64,000 nt of DNA from Maribacter orientalis (GCF_900109345.1 NZ_FNZN01000008.1:99481-163480); one strand, 5' to 3'; counted from the first letter of the stretch, positions 35,981 through 45,403 are shown. Numbers and translations: made by a program. Notes: generated from the sequence alone by a model not told the origin.

Positions 35981-36049
35981 CATTATGTTTAACCTTTTAT
36001 CGCAATAGATAAACAAAAAAATATGTTAAACTTTACAAGCACTTAAAAC

Positions 36050-36062
36050 TGTCAGTTTGTCA
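36050..36062 (+). promoter_or_regulatory. TGTCA direct repeat upstream of htpG
   Basis: Two TGTCA half sites with 3 bases between them (TGTCAGTTTGTCA) lie 92 bp before htpG. Similar paired TGTCA motifs stand in front of chaperone and protease genes in Bacteroidota, by my recall, so this could be a stress-regulated element. A TTGACT-N17-TATATA pair (about 36089-36117) also lies nearer the gene. Confidence 0.4.
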
Positions 36063-36154
36063 CAAACTACTATTGTGGTATTTTTTTTGACTTCACTGTA
36101 TCAAACATTTATATAGCAATAGTCACTAGATTGGTGACATAAATAATATAACAT

Positions 36155-38047
36155 ATGGCAACAGGTAAAATTAATGTGTCTGTAGACAACATTTTTCCAC
36201 TTATTAAAAAGTTCTTATATAGCGATCATGAAATTTTTCTAAGAGAATTAATTTCAAACGCTACCGATGCAACTTTGAAGATGAAGCATTTAACAACTAT
36301 TGGCGAAGCCAAAGTTGATTACGGCAACCCTATTATTGAAGTTAAGGTCGACAAAGAAGGAAAAAAACTTCACATTATTGATCAAGGTCTAGGTATGACC
36401 GAAGAAGAGGTTAAAAAATATATCAATGAAGTTGCTTTTTCAGGAGCAGAGGAGTTCTTGAACAAATATGAAGATTCTGCCAAAGATTCAGGTATTATAG
36501 GCCATTTTGGTTTAGGTTTCTATTCTGCATTTATGGTTGCTAATAAAGTAGAAATTATAACTAAAAGTTATAAAGACGAGCCAGCCGTACATTGGTCTTG
36601 CGATGGTTCTCCTGAATTTGTAATGGAAGAGGCTCAAAAAGATACGCGCGGTACAGAGATTATACTTCATATAGCAGATGATTCTACCGAGTTCTTAGAA
36701 GATGGTAAGATAAAGAGCTTGTTGAGTAAGTATAACAAGTTTATGCCTATTCCGATAAAATTCGGAATGAGAACGGAAACCTTACCAAAACCAGAAGGAG
36801 CCAAAAAAGAGGATCCCGCACCAACAGTAGAAGTTGATAACATTATTAACAACCCTAACCCGGCCTGGACAAAACAACCTGCAGATTTAAAACCAGAAGA
36901 TTATAAAAGTTTTTACAGAGAGCTTTACCCGATGCAGTTCGAGGAGCCTTTGTTCCATATTCACCTGAATGTAGACTATCCTTTTAATCTTACAGGTATA
37001 CTTTACTTTCCAAAACTTTCTAATGACTTAAACCAACAAAAAGATAGAATTCAGCTTTATCAGAATCAGGTTTTTGTAACGGATAATGTTGAAGGAATTG
37101 TACCTGAATTTTTGACCATGTTACGTGGTGTTATCGATTCTCCTGACATTCCTTTAAACGTATCTCGTTCGTATTTACAGGCGGATGGTGCCGTAAAGAA
37201 AATATCTTCTTATATCACTAGAAAAGTAGCCGATAAATTAAACTCTTTATTTAAAAACAATAGAGAAGAATTTGAAGCAAAATGGAACGATATCAAAATC
37301 GTTATTGAGTACGGAATGCTTTCTGAAGACAAGTTTTTTGAAAAAGCAGATAAGTTTGCACTTTACCCAACGGTAGATGGTTCTTATTTCACTTTTGAAG
37401 AATTACAAGAAAAAATTAAAGCAATACAAACTGATAAAGATGGTAAGACAGTTATTCTTTATGCTTCTGATAAAGAAGCTCAACATAGTTATATAGAAAC
37501 AGCTAAGGCTAAAGGATATGAAGTGTTGTTATTAGACTCTCCTATTATTGGCCACTTGATACAAAAATTAGAAAGTTCTAAAGAAAATATTTCTTTTGCT
37601 CGTGTAGATGCTGACCATATAGATAAACTGATTCAGAAAGAGGAGACTCAAATTTCTAAATTATCTGATGAGGAAAAGGAAACTTTAAAAACCGAATTGG
37701 AAAAAGTAATTGGAGAAAAAAGCAACTATACGGTTCAATTAGAAGCTATGGATAGTGATGCTTCACCATTTACCATTACAGAACCAGAATTTATGCGTCG
37801 TATGAAAGAAATGCAGCAAACCGGTGGCGGTGGCGGTATGTTCGGTATGGGTGCCATGCCAGAAATGTATAACCTAATCGTTAATACAAATAATGAGCTG
37901 GTCGGTGAAATATTAAATACCAAAACAGCCAAGAAAAAAGAGCGCTTGATCAATCAATCACTTGACTTGGCCAAGCTATCTAAAGGTTTACTAAAAGGTA
38001 AAGATTTGACAGAGTTTATTAAACGTAGTTATGAGATGGTGAAATAA
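36155..38047 (+). CDS. htpG: Molecular chaperone HtpG (Hsp90)
   Basis: 630 residues. GHKL ATPase N-domain: IFLRELISNATDATLKM, IIDQGLGMTEEEVKKYI, SGIIGHFGLGFYSAFMV and TEIILHI, including Asn and Gly of the ATP lid. The middle domain (about 230-480) and C-terminal dimerisation domain are complete. A Gly-rich stretch (TGGGGGMFGMGAMPEMY, about 550-570) stands in the C-terminal domain. Heat-stress regulation is suggested by the TGTCA repeat upstream. A strong terminator follows immediately. Confidence 0.97.
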   Translation: MATGKINVSVDNIFPLIKKFLYSDHEIFLRELISNATDATLKMKHLTTIGEAKVDYGNPIIEVKVDKEGKKLHIIDQGLGMTEEEVKKYINEVAFSGAEEFLNKYEDSAKDSGIIGHFGLGFYSAFMVANKVEIITKSYKDEPAVHWSCDGSPEFVMEEAQKDTRGTEIILHIADDSTEFLEDGKIKSLLSKYNKFMPIPIKFGMRTETLPKPEGAKKEDPAPTVEVDNIINNPNPAWTKQPADLKPEDYKSFYRELYPMQFEEPLFHIHLNVDYPFNLTGILYFPKLSNDLNQQKDRIQLYQNQVFVTDNVEGIVPEFLTMLRGVIDSPDIPLNVSRSYLQADGAVKKISSYITRKVADKLNSLFKNNREEFEAKWNDIKIVIEYGMLSEDKFFEKADKFALYPTVDGSYFTFEELQEKIKAIQTDKDGKTVILYASDKEAQHSYIETAKAKGYEVLLLDSPIIGHLIQKLESSKENISFARVDADHIDKLIQKEETQISKLSDEEKETLKTELEKVIGEKSNYTVQLEAMDSDASPFTITEPEFMRRMKEMQQTGGGGGMFGMGAMPEMYNLIVNTNNELVGEILNTKTAKKKERLINQSLDLAKLSKGLLKGKDLTEFIKRSYEMVK

Positions 38048-38068
38048 CCATTAGTATTACGCTATACT

Positions 38069-38100
38069 AAAAAACCGCTTCATAACTGAAGCGGTTTTTT
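38069..38100 (+). terminator. Intrinsic terminator after htpG
   Basis: AAAAAACCGCTTC pairs with GAAGCGGTTTTTT in a perfect 13-bp stem around ATAACT. The symmetrical A and T runs make it bidirectional, so it also serves the convergent inositol oxygenase gene, whose stop is 19 bp away. Confidence 0.85.
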
Positions 38101-38118
38101 ATTTAATACCCCATAAGA

Positions 38119-38931
38119 CTACCAATAGATAGGCTCAGTACCCAAATACTTTTCAGCAATTGGCTGATAATAATCCAGTACCTCATCTAAGTCATATACT
38201 TTCTGACTTTTGGTGTACAAATCGTATTTATTAAAATCTTTAATCAATTCTAAATAACCAGCATCTTTATCACTTAAGAGTTCTTTATAACTACCTCCAG
38301 AATGCCAAGGATAAAAGGAGTGGTAACGTATCATCACCATAGCCTCTTCCGGTAATTTATTTGTTCTATGATTGTTTAATACCTGATACAAATATTCATC
38401 ATGGCCCCAAGCTAAATCTACATTATCTATACCACAGCCCTTTTCATAAATGCCTGTTGCTGTGTTATATTTTTCATTCTGCATGTCTTTATTAAGACTA
38501 TTGAATTCAGGAAATACACATGTGCCTGGTAATGCGCAGCCTACTATAAATACATCTCCGACCATACCCCATTGTTCTGCTTGGCTCGTACCATCTTCAT
38601 CAGACCCTTTTAAGAACATTACTTTACCCAGATCATGAATCAAACCTGTCAATTGCATCCAATCAGGTCTGCCATCTGCGCGTATAGCTTCTGCACTTTG
38701 TATTAAATGCTGAATGTTAGGTAAGTTAATATCCGGGTCACTTACATCAATAAGACTATTCAAATGACGCATGGCATCCCAAAGATCCATGGGCTTATCA
38801 AAAGTTAGATATTTTTTATGCATACGCTTTACATAATCTAAAGTTTGATTTTTTCTCATCTTACGATAATGTTCTTTTACTGCAACCGATACATCTGGTG
38901 CATTATAGTCTCTGAAAACTTTTTCTTGCAT
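38119..38931 (-). CDS. Inositol oxygenase (MIOX) family protein
   Basis: 270 residues, close to the eukaryotic enzyme. All six iron ligands of MIOX can be placed: His75 (PNIQHLIQSAE), His99-Asp100 (LIHDLGK), His177 (AWGHDEYLYQ), His204 (IRYHSFYPWHSGG) and Asp237 (FNKYDLYTKS). MIOX uses a mixed-valent di-iron centre to cleave myo-inositol to D-glucuronate with O2. The neighbouring SSS symporter, 27 bp upstream in the same direction, may supply inositol. This enzyme is best known from animals and plants, with bacterial examples in some Bacteroidota, from recall. Confidence 0.93.
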   Translation of the reverse strand: MQEKVFRDYNAPDVSVAVKEHYRKMRKNQTLDYVKRMHKKYLTFDKPMDLWDAMRHLNSLIDVSDPDINLPNIQHLIQSAEAIRADGRPDWMQLTGLIHDLGKVMFLKGSDEDGTSQAEQWGMVGDVFIVGCALPGTCVFPEFNSLNKDMQNEKYNTATGIYEKGCGIDNVDLAWGHDEYLYQVLNNHRTNKLPEEAMVMIRYHSFYPWHSGGSYKELLSDKDAGYLELIKDFNKYDLYTKSQKVYDLDEVLDYYQPIAEKYLGTEPIYW

Positions 38932-38958
38932 GAGTAAGAGATTAATTGTTAGATAAAT

Positions 38959-40557
38959 TTACACATTCCCTAGAATTATATATAAAATCACTGTAAATAA
39001 AACTAAGAACAAGCTAAATGGTTTAGCATATTTCCAAGGTTTCAAATCTAATATTCCCGAGTCTTGCATCTCAAATTTCTTTTCCTTTGAAAAAAAGTAC
39101 GAAGCCAAGTGCATGACTATTATATTCAGAATAAATTCTAATCCCCAAATGTGAACAAAATGAAGATTTACTTTAAATCCGAAATTCACGATGACATAAA
39201 AAAGCAATCCAAATAACAACCCAATTTTAGCTCCTGTAGCGGTAACCTTTGGAAATAAGAATCCTGCTATTATTACGCTAGCAATAGGAATGAAGAATAT
39301 TCCGTTCAATTCTTGTAAAAGTTGATACAACCCTGCTGGAGCATTGGCTACAAAAGGTGCGATTGAAATCGCAAATACAGCAAGAATAGCTGATGTCAGT
39401 TTTCCTATTCTAACCAATTTAAGTTCGCTACTATTTTTATTTAGGTATCTTTTGAATATTCCCAAACTAAAAACTGTCGCCGCACTATTTAGGGCGCTAT
39501 TAAATGTACTTAAAATAGCACCCATCATTACCGCAACAAAGAAACCTGTTAGCCAAAATGGCATTACTTTCTTCACCAACAATGGATAAATACTATCTTG
39601 ATTATCGTAGTGGGTTTCTCCAAAATAATAAAATGCAATTAGCCCTGGTAAAACAATAATAAGTGGTACTAAAATTTTTAAAAGTCCTGTAAACAGTAAC
39701 CCCTTTTGTGCTTCTTTTAAATTCACCGCGCCTAAAACTCGTTGTATAATCGACTGATGCATGGTCCAAAAATAAATCTGATTCACCATCAATCCTGTAA
39801 AAAGTACCTCGAATGGTAAAATTGCAGTTCGGGCTCCTTCACCGATACTCGATTCATTACTAATGACGTTAAATTTTTCCGGACTGTTATTAAACACCAT
39901 TTCAAATCCACTAAAAATATTACCTTCACCTATACTCAACAATGCCAAAATAGGCACTAATAAACCCGCTACCAGAAGTCCAAATCCATTTATAGTATCG
40001 GTATAAGCAACCATTTTTAGTCCTCCAAATATGGCATATATCGCACCTAAAACACCTACAATTAATATGGTAATAAATATGCCTTGTTCTTGGCTAACTT
40101 CTAATAAATTGGATATTTCAAAAATCGCCTCAATATTTAAGGCTCCTGTATAAAGTACTATTGGCAATAGTGTAGCTACAAACGATATAATTAATAATAA
40201 TGCTACAAGTGTTCGGGTTAATCCATCGAAACGTTTTTCTAAATACTCAGGTATAGTAGTCAATCCCATTTTCAAGTATCTAGGCGCAAAATATAAAGCA
40301 CCTATTACTAACGCTAATGCAGAGGTCACTTCCCAAGCAATAATTATTGCACCATTTTTATAGGCAGAACCATTCATACCCACTAAATGCTCTGTCGAAA
40401 TATTGGTTAACAATAGAGATCCTGCAATAACGATACCGGTTAACGATCTACCTCCTAAAAAATAACCATCTTGAGTGTTGAGTTTATCTTTACGTAGTTT
40501 CCAAGTTGCATAAAAGGCAACAAAGCCTGTAAAAAGTATGAATGTTAAAAATGCCAT
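38959..40557 (-). CDS. Sodium:solute symporter (SSS), likely sugar or inositol transporter
   Basis: 532 residues from ATG 40557 (the upstream codon is TTG). About 14 membrane helices. SSS features include YFLGGRSLTGIVIAGSLLLTNISTEHLVGMNG (the sodium-linked loop), GGLKMVAYTDTINGF and GAILSTFNSALNSAATVFSLGI. It resembles SglT/YidK and SLC5 carriers more than proline or pantothenate carriers. Its stop is 27 bp from the MIOX gene, so inositol is the leading substrate guess (inference from context). The MOSC gene diverges from it across 159 bp. Confidence 0.9.
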   Translation of the reverse strand: MAFLTFILFTGFVAFYATWKLRKDKLNTQDGYFLGGRSLTGIVIAGSLLLTNISTEHLVGMNGSAYKNGAIIIAWEVTSALALVIGALYFAPRYLKMGLTTIPEYLEKRFDGLTRTLVALLLIISFVATLLPIVLYTGALNIEAIFEISNLLEVSQEQGIFITILIVGVLGAIYAIFGGLKMVAYTDTINGFGLLVAGLLVPILALLSIGEGNIFSGFEMVFNNSPEKFNVISNESSIGEGARTAILPFEVLFTGLMVNQIYFWTMHQSIIQRVLGAVNLKEAQKGLLFTGLLKILVPLIIVLPGLIAFYYFGETHYDNQDSIYPLLVKKVMPFWLTGFFVAVMMGAILSTFNSALNSAATVFSLGIFKRYLNKNSSELKLVRIGKLTSAILAVFAISIAPFVANAPAGLYQLLQELNGIFFIPIASVIIAGFLFPKVTATGAKIGLLFGLLFYVIVNFGFKVNLHFVHIWGLEFILNIIVMHLASYFFSKEKKFEMQDSGILDLKPWKYAKPFSLFLVLFTVILYIILGNV

Positions 40558-40716
40558 CAACGTAAATATAGAAAAATGATGTACACAGATTCGTAAATCA
40601 TAATACTAAAACAGTATTCCTTTGATTTTAAGAAATTCAACCTATCCCTTTTTGAAACTCTAAAGATTGATTAACCATATTACCATAAATATTAGTGCTT
40701 TTTTTATCTTCACCAC

Positions 40717-41352
40717 ATGAAGGTAATTTCAACTAACACAGGAAGCTCAGTAACTTTTGAATGGAACGGTGAAAAAGAGCAAACTGGCATTTTCAAGTAT
40801 CCCACTTCAAAAGGTTTATTCTTAAGACAAAACGATGTTAAAGATGACACCATTATAGACCGTGTTCACCATGGTGGCATCAATAAAGCCTGTTATTTAT
40901 TCTCTTCAGATTACTATTCTTATTGGAAAAAATTATATCCTAATTTGAGTTGGGATTGGGGAATGTTCGGAGAAAATTTGACCATTGAAGGCCTTGATGA
41001 ATTTAAAGTTCGTGTGGGCAATATTTATAGAATTGGAGAAGCTTTAGTTCAAGTTTCTCAACCGCGAGAACCATGTTATAAGCTAGGTATACGTTTCGAA
41101 ACTCAAAAAATCCTCAAAGAATTCATCGCTCATAATCATCCTGGCACTTATGTTAAAATACTTGAAGAAGGCACCGTAAAAACAGGAGATGATGTTGTTT
41201 TAATTGAGAGGTCTTCAAATTCTCTTACGGTTCAACAATTTTATGAATTGATGTTTTTAAAAGAGAAGCCACGAGAACTTCTAACCCTATTTATGACCAA
41301 TGAATCTGTACCTCAATATAAAAAAGACAGATTTAAGAAATACCTATCTTAA
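40717..41352 (+). CDS. MOSC domain protein
   Basis: 211 residues: MOSC sulfur-carrier fold with ISTNTG, GIFKYPTSKGLFLRQNDV, HGGINKACYLFSSDYYSYW, FGENLTIEGLDE and the candidate sulfur-binding Cys in PREPCYKLGIRF. MOSC proteins handle molybdenum-cofactor sulfur or reduce N-hydroxy compounds (YiiM-like). The YiiM-like layout, with the C-terminal helical end, fits this one. A DUF885 gene follows 19 bp downstream. Confidence 0.88.
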   Translation: MKVISTNTGSSVTFEWNGEKEQTGIFKYPTSKGLFLRQNDVKDDTIIDRVHHGGINKACYLFSSDYYSYWKKLYPNLSWDWGMFGENLTIEGLDEFKVRVGNIYRIGEALVQVSQPREPCYKLGIRFETQKILKEFIAHNHPGTYVKILEEGTVKTGDDVVLIERSSNSLTVQQFYELMFLKEKPRELLTLFMTNESVPQYKKDRFKKYLS

Positions 41353-41371
41353 ATTTAAAACAACACATTTA

Positions 41372-43165
41372 ATGAAAAAAGCACTAATTATATTCACTCT
41401 AATTTTTGGGCTTAAAACTGAAGCTCAAATAAACAACAGTAAAGAAATAACCACTAATCCGACCATGCACAATGTCGGTTTCATTACCTTATTAACTCAT
41501 TATTATGAGGACGGATTAAAGTTGAATCCATTAAACGCCACTTTTCAAGGAGATTACAGATACAATGACACCTTACCCAATTTTCTCGCTGCCGACTATA
41601 AGAAAGAACTGAAAAACTATTACTCCAGTTACTTAGATAAATCGAAGAGATTTGAAAAGGCTAAACTTTCAGAAAATGAGCGAATGTCATATGCCATTTT
41701 AAAATGGGAATGTGAAATTAACCTAGAAGGTTTAGAGTTTGAGAACTATACGCCAATCGATCAAATGTGGTCTATGAATTTAATGATTGGCCAATTAGCT
41801 GGCGGAAGCAGCGCACAACCTTTTAAAACTGTAGAGGATTATGACAATTGGCTAAATCGCTTAGTTGATTATGTGGTTTGGTTAAAATCTGCAAAGACTC
41901 AAATGGAAGCAGGAATTAAAGCGAAAAATGTACTGCCAAAATCTTTAATTAAAAAGGTATTACCTCAGCTGGCAAGTGTTGCCGATGCAGAATTGGAATT
42001 GAATTTATTCTACTCTCCTATTCAGAATTTTCCTAGTGAATTTACTGAGACCGAGCGAGCAAGGTTAACTTCTGATTATACCAAGCTTATTACCAATAAA
42101 ATTGTACCAACTTATAAAGAGCTTTATAATTTTATGGCTAATGAATATATGAATGCTGGTCGAGAATCTAGTGGAATACAAGACATACCAAATGGTGATG
42201 CCTATTATGCCCATCAAATAAAATTATACACTACAACAACATTAACCGCATCAGAAATTCATGAAATAGGATTAAAAGAAGTTGCCAGAATCAGTTCTGA
42301 AATGGAAAAAGTCAAGAAGGAAGTTGGTTTCACCGGCACTCTGAAAGATTTTTTTAAAGAGGTTCGTACTAAAAAAGAATTGATGCCTTTTACCGACCCC
42401 CAACAAGTCATAGATAACTTCAATGACATACATAAAAAAATGACACCAAAAATAAATGCTTTATTCAGTAAGCAACCTAAAACTCCTTTTGAAGTTAGAC
42501 GTACAGAAGCTTTTAGAGAAGCATCGGCAAGTGCCGAATATAATCCTGGCTCATTAGATGGTACTAGACCTGGTATTTTTTATGTTCCTATACCAAATGT
42601 ATCATCATACAATATCTATTCTGATGAAGATTTATTTTTACATGAAGCTATACCTGGTCATCATTTTCAAATTTCATTGACCCAGGAGAACGAAGATTTA
42701 CCTCAATTTAGAAAAACGTTATGGTATAGTGCTTATGGCGAAGGTTGGGCTTTATACACTGAGTCTTTAGGTAAAGAACTAGGTCTTTATCAAGACCCAT
42801 ATCAATACTTTGGTATGCTAGGTGCAGAAATGCATAGAGCAGTTCGTTTGGTTGTAGATACTGGCTTACATTCTAAAGGCTGGTCTAGGGAAGAAGCTAT
42901 TCAATATTCATTGGATAATGAGGCTGAATCAGAAGCTGCTATTACCGCAGAAATTGAACGCTATATGGCAAACCCTGGTCAAGCATTATCATATAAAATA
43001 GGACAATTAAAAATTATGGAGCTTCGGTCTAAAGCAGAAGCTAGGTTTGGCAATGATTTCGACATAAAACTATTTCATGAAAAAATTCTTGAAGCTGGTT
43101 GTGTACCACTAGCTATTTTAGAAGATAAAATGATGAGTTGGATTAACCCAAATACAAAATTTTAA
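41372..43165 (+). CDS. DUF885 family secreted metallopeptidase-like protein
   Basis: 597 residues from ATG 41372, which begins with the signal peptide MKKALIIFTLIFGLKTEAQ; an earlier in-frame start would overlap the MOSC gene and precede the signal. DUF885 features: HYYEDGLKLNPLNATFQGD at the start and the zinc motif HEAIPGHHFQ, with WYSAYGEGWALYTE nearby and a following Glu. The family is related to thermolysin-like peptidases and may act on peptides or in antibiotic-type hydrolysis; activity is inferred. The DoxX gene starts 2 bp after its stop. Confidence 0.9.
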   Translation: MKKALIIFTLIFGLKTEAQINNSKEITTNPTMHNVGFITLLTHYYEDGLKLNPLNATFQGDYRYNDTLPNFLAADYKKELKNYYSSYLDKSKRFEKAKLSENERMSYAILKWECEINLEGLEFENYTPIDQMWSMNLMIGQLAGGSSAQPFKTVEDYDNWLNRLVDYVVWLKSAKTQMEAGIKAKNVLPKSLIKKVLPQLASVADAELELNLFYSPIQNFPSEFTETERARLTSDYTKLITNKIVPTYKELYNFMANEYMNAGRESSGIQDIPNGDAYYAHQIKLYTTTTLTASEIHEIGLKEVARISSEMEKVKKEVGFTGTLKDFFKEVRTKKELMPFTDPQQVIDNFNDIHKKMTPKINALFSKQPKTPFEVRRTEAFREASASAEYNPGSLDGTRPGIFYVPIPNVSSYNIYSDEDLFLHEAIPGHHFQISLTQENEDLPQFRKTLWYSAYGEGWALYTESLGKELGLYQDPYQYFGMLGAEMHRAVRLVVDTGLHSKGWSREEAIQYSLDNEAESEAAITAEIERYMANPGQALSYKIGQLKIMELRSKAEARFGNDFDIKLFHEKILEAGCVPLAILEDKMMSWINPNTKF

Positions 43166-43167
43166 TT

Positions 43168-43527
43168 ATGATAAATCCTTGGCACTTATATGCAATGAGT
43201 GCGCTATATATTTTTGCAGGCATTATGCATTTTATAAAGCCAAAAATGTATTTAAGAATTATGCCTAGGTATCTTCCTTTTCACAGACCATTAGTATTAT
43301 TAAGTGGATTTGCTGAAATAATGCTGGGTATTGGCCTGTTTTTTAGGTCTACAAAAGTAATTTCCCTTTACGGAATCATTGCTATGCTTGCGGTTTTCTT
43401 GCTAGTTCATTTTTATATGTTGACAGGCAAGAAGGCTGGCGCAGGTTTTCCTAGATGGATACTTTTATTAAGGTTACCCTTGCAGTTTGCTCTAATGTAC
43501 TGGGCTTTTTATTACCTAAAAATTTAA
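43168..43527 (+). CDS. DoxX-like membrane protein
   Basis: 119 residues, four predicted membrane helices: AMSALYIFAGIMHFIKPKMYLRIMPRYLPFHRPLVLLSGFAEIMLGIGLFF, then two more. The AGIMHFIKP and PxxLPxxxxxVxxSGxxEIxLG patterns are DoxX-like. Role unclear, perhaps a quinone-associated oxidoreductase partner. Two bases after the DUF885 stop, so co-transcribed. Confidence 0.85.
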   Translation: MINPWHLYAMSALYIFAGIMHFIKPKMYLRIMPRYLPFHRPLVLLSGFAEIMLGIGLFFRSTKVISLYGIIAMLAVFLLVHFYMLTGKKAGAGFPRWILLLRLPLQFALMYWAFYYLKI

Positions 43528-43534
43528 ACAAATA

Positions 43535-43560
43535 AAAAGGGGGCGCTCCCGTCCCCTTTT
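43535..43560. terminator. Bidirectional terminator between DoxX and the convergent secreted protein
   Basis: AAAAGGGG and CCCCTTTT form an 8-bp stem with a 10-base loop between two convergent genes. A and T runs flank it on both sides. Confidence 0.75.
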
Positions 43561-43582
43561 AATGAAATCAACTTAAATCAAC

Positions 43583-44167
43583 TTAATTAACAACAAAATT
43601 TTCAGTGTACGTTTTGCCTTCAGACTTAACTGTTACTGTATATGTACCAGGGAAAGCATCTGCGAAATTGAACGCTTTTTCAACAATCATTTCGTCTGTT
43701 ACTTCTTGTGCAAATACTGTTCTACTTTCAGCATCAAATATTTTTATGGACAACTTTGCTTTATCTAAATTTAAGTAGTTCAAAAAAATCATTTTGTTAG
43801 TCTTTCTAAAGAAAGGCTTTACATCTTCTGCTTTTTCAACGATGTTTACTGTATTGTTTTTTAAAACAATTGTATATGAATAGTTTTTAAAGTTATCGTC
43901 AGCTGAAAGATAATAGATACCATCTGTCAAATCTTTAAGATTTAATTTTTTGCTAAATAGACCTTCAGACATATTTTCAGAATAAATGACATTTAAGTCT
44001 GCATCCATTAACTTTACCTGTACACCTTTAGAAGAAGCATCCATAGTTAAAACCACACTTTTGGCTTTACCTACTGATAATAAGTTCAATTTAGGCTCTC
44101 TTGCCATGCCTGCTACTGTAGCGAACATAAAGGCAACTACTGTTGTGAATTTTACTAGATTTTTCAT
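43583..44167 (-). CDS. Small secreted protein with two CTD-like beta domains
   Basis: 194 residues. Signal peptide (VVAFMFATVAGMA), then two similar segments (about 40-105 and 115-194), each built as strand, VKLMDADLNVIYSENM or IKIFDAESRTVFAQEV, then GIYYLSA or GTYTVTV, which is the layout of type A T9SS C-terminal sorting domains. There is no cargo domain. No enzyme motif is visible. Whether it is secreted by T9SS or stays periplasmic is open. It carries its own promoter box at 44205-44212. Confidence 0.7.
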   Translation of the reverse strand: MKNLVKFTTVVAFMFATVAGMAREPKLNLLSVGKAKSVVLTMDASSKGVQVKLMDADLNVIYSENMSEGLFSKKLNLKDLTDGIYYLSADDNFKNYSYTIVLKNNTVNIVEKAEDVKPFFRKTNKMIFLNYLNLDKAKLSIKIFDAESRTVFAQEVTDEMIVEKAFNFADAFPGTYTVTVKSEGKTYTENFVVN

Positions 44168-44204
44168 AATAAATTATTTTAAGGGTTAATGATAATTTAT
44201 ACTG

Positions 44205-44212
44205 CAAACATA
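44205..44212 (-). promoter_or_regulatory. Bacteroidota -7 box (TATGTTTG) for the small secreted protein
   Basis: Exact TAnnTTTG match 37 bp ahead of the ATG on the minus strand. Confidence 0.42.
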
Positions 44213-44320
44213 CAGTCGATAACTAGCTCTCACTACATCAAATTGTTCCAATACATGTGCTATTTTAACCTCTTTGCCTAATCTTAACACTACACATGTT
44301 AAAATTACACACATATAAGT

Positions 44321-44328
44321 TAATTTTG
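44321..44328 (+). promoter_or_regulatory. Bacteroidota -7 box (TAATTTTG) for the AraC regulator
   Basis: Exact TAnnTTTG match 55 bp before the AraC-family start. Confidence 0.4.
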
Positions 44329-44383
44329 CAGAGACCTACTTATAATGGGTTATTTAATTTTATACTAGTAAACATAAAATAGC

Positions 44384-45256
44384 ATGGTTAAACAGAAACC
44401 TACTTTCGAAGCTATAGAGCCAGATTTCGGGCATTCATTTACATACCAAAAATTTGATGAGCATAAATTGAATAAAAACAACCTATGGCACTACCACCCA
44501 GAATTAGAACTGGTATATGTAAATGGTGGCTCAGGTAAGCGACAAATTGGTAGTCATGTTTCTTATTATACTAATGGAGACCTAATACTTATAGGTAGTA
44601 ATCTACCACATTGCGGTTTTACAGATGCCCTTACCGGCAATACAAGTGAAACAGTTGTGCAGATGAAGCTAGATTTCTTAGGACCAGATTTCTTTAAACT
44701 GCCAGAAATGAAGAAAATTGAAAGCTTATTTAATAGTGCCAGTGGCGGAATTGCCTTTTCTGGTAAGACAAAACGAAAAATAGGTGATAAAATGGAAGTT
44801 TTGGAATATCAGACCGATTTTCAAAGACTACTCTCTATACTTAATATACTGAATGAATTAGGAAATTCGGAAGATATGCGATTATTGAATGCGGAAGGTT
44901 TTTCATTCACTACCGATGTTAAGGATAATGACCGTATTAATATCGTATTCAATCATGTTAAGAATAATTTTAAAGAAGAATTGACTCTTGAAGAAATATC
45001 TTCTATGGTAAGTATGACCATACCATCGTTCTGTAGATACTTCAAAAAAATAACGAATAAGACATTTATACAATTCGTTAATGAATATCGTTTGGTTCAC
45101 GCTTCTAAATTATTAGCAGAAAAACCAATGAGTATTACTGAGGTTTGTTTTGAATGCGGATTTAATAACTTTTCACACTTCAACAAATCGTTTAAAGCAT
45201 TTACAGGGCAAAATCCGTCGGAATACAGAAATGAACTTAAAACAGTTTTGGTGTAG
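44384..45256 (+). CDS. AraC family transcriptional regulator with cupin sensor
   Basis: 290 residues. N-terminal cupin-like domain (about 20-110: HKLNKNNLWHYHPELELVYVNGGSGKRQIG, the HxHxxxE-like metal or ligand strand) and two C-terminal AraC helix-turn-helices (190-285): LTLEEISSMVSMTIPSFCRYFKKITN and SITEVCFECGFNNFSHFNKSFKAFTGQNPSEYR. It probably controls genes for a carbon source; the target is unknown. Divergent from the small secreted protein across 216 bp, so that gene could be a target. Confidence 0.92.
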   Translation: MVKQKPTFEAIEPDFGHSFTYQKFDEHKLNKNNLWHYHPELELVYVNGGSGKRQIGSHVSYYTNGDLILIGSNLPHCGFTDALTGNTSETVVQMKLDFLGPDFFKLPEMKKIESLFNSASGGIAFSGKTKRKIGDKMEVLEYQTDFQRLLSILNILNELGNSEDMRLLNAEGFSFTTDVKDNDRINIVFNHVKNNFKEELTLEEISSMVSMTIPSFCRYFKKITNKTFIQFVNEYRLVHASKLLAEKPMSITEVCFECGFNNFSHFNKSFKAFTGQNPSEYRNELKTVLV

Positions 45257-45403
45257 TACCGTTTCCTTTTAGGTTTTATATATTTATTGAATAGAAAGTC
45301 TATTAATGGCCATGACTATCTATCTAACAGAATTATTAAATAATACTTAAAGTTATACGCTCAATTCTGTCAAATAACAGCTGCTTAGTATCTTTACAAT
45401 ACT

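Noticed and set aside
40602..40618. Short inverted repeat AATACT/AGTATT between the symporter and MOSC genes
   Set aside because: Six base pairs in AT-rich DNA is near what chance gives, and it is not placed at a clear promoter.
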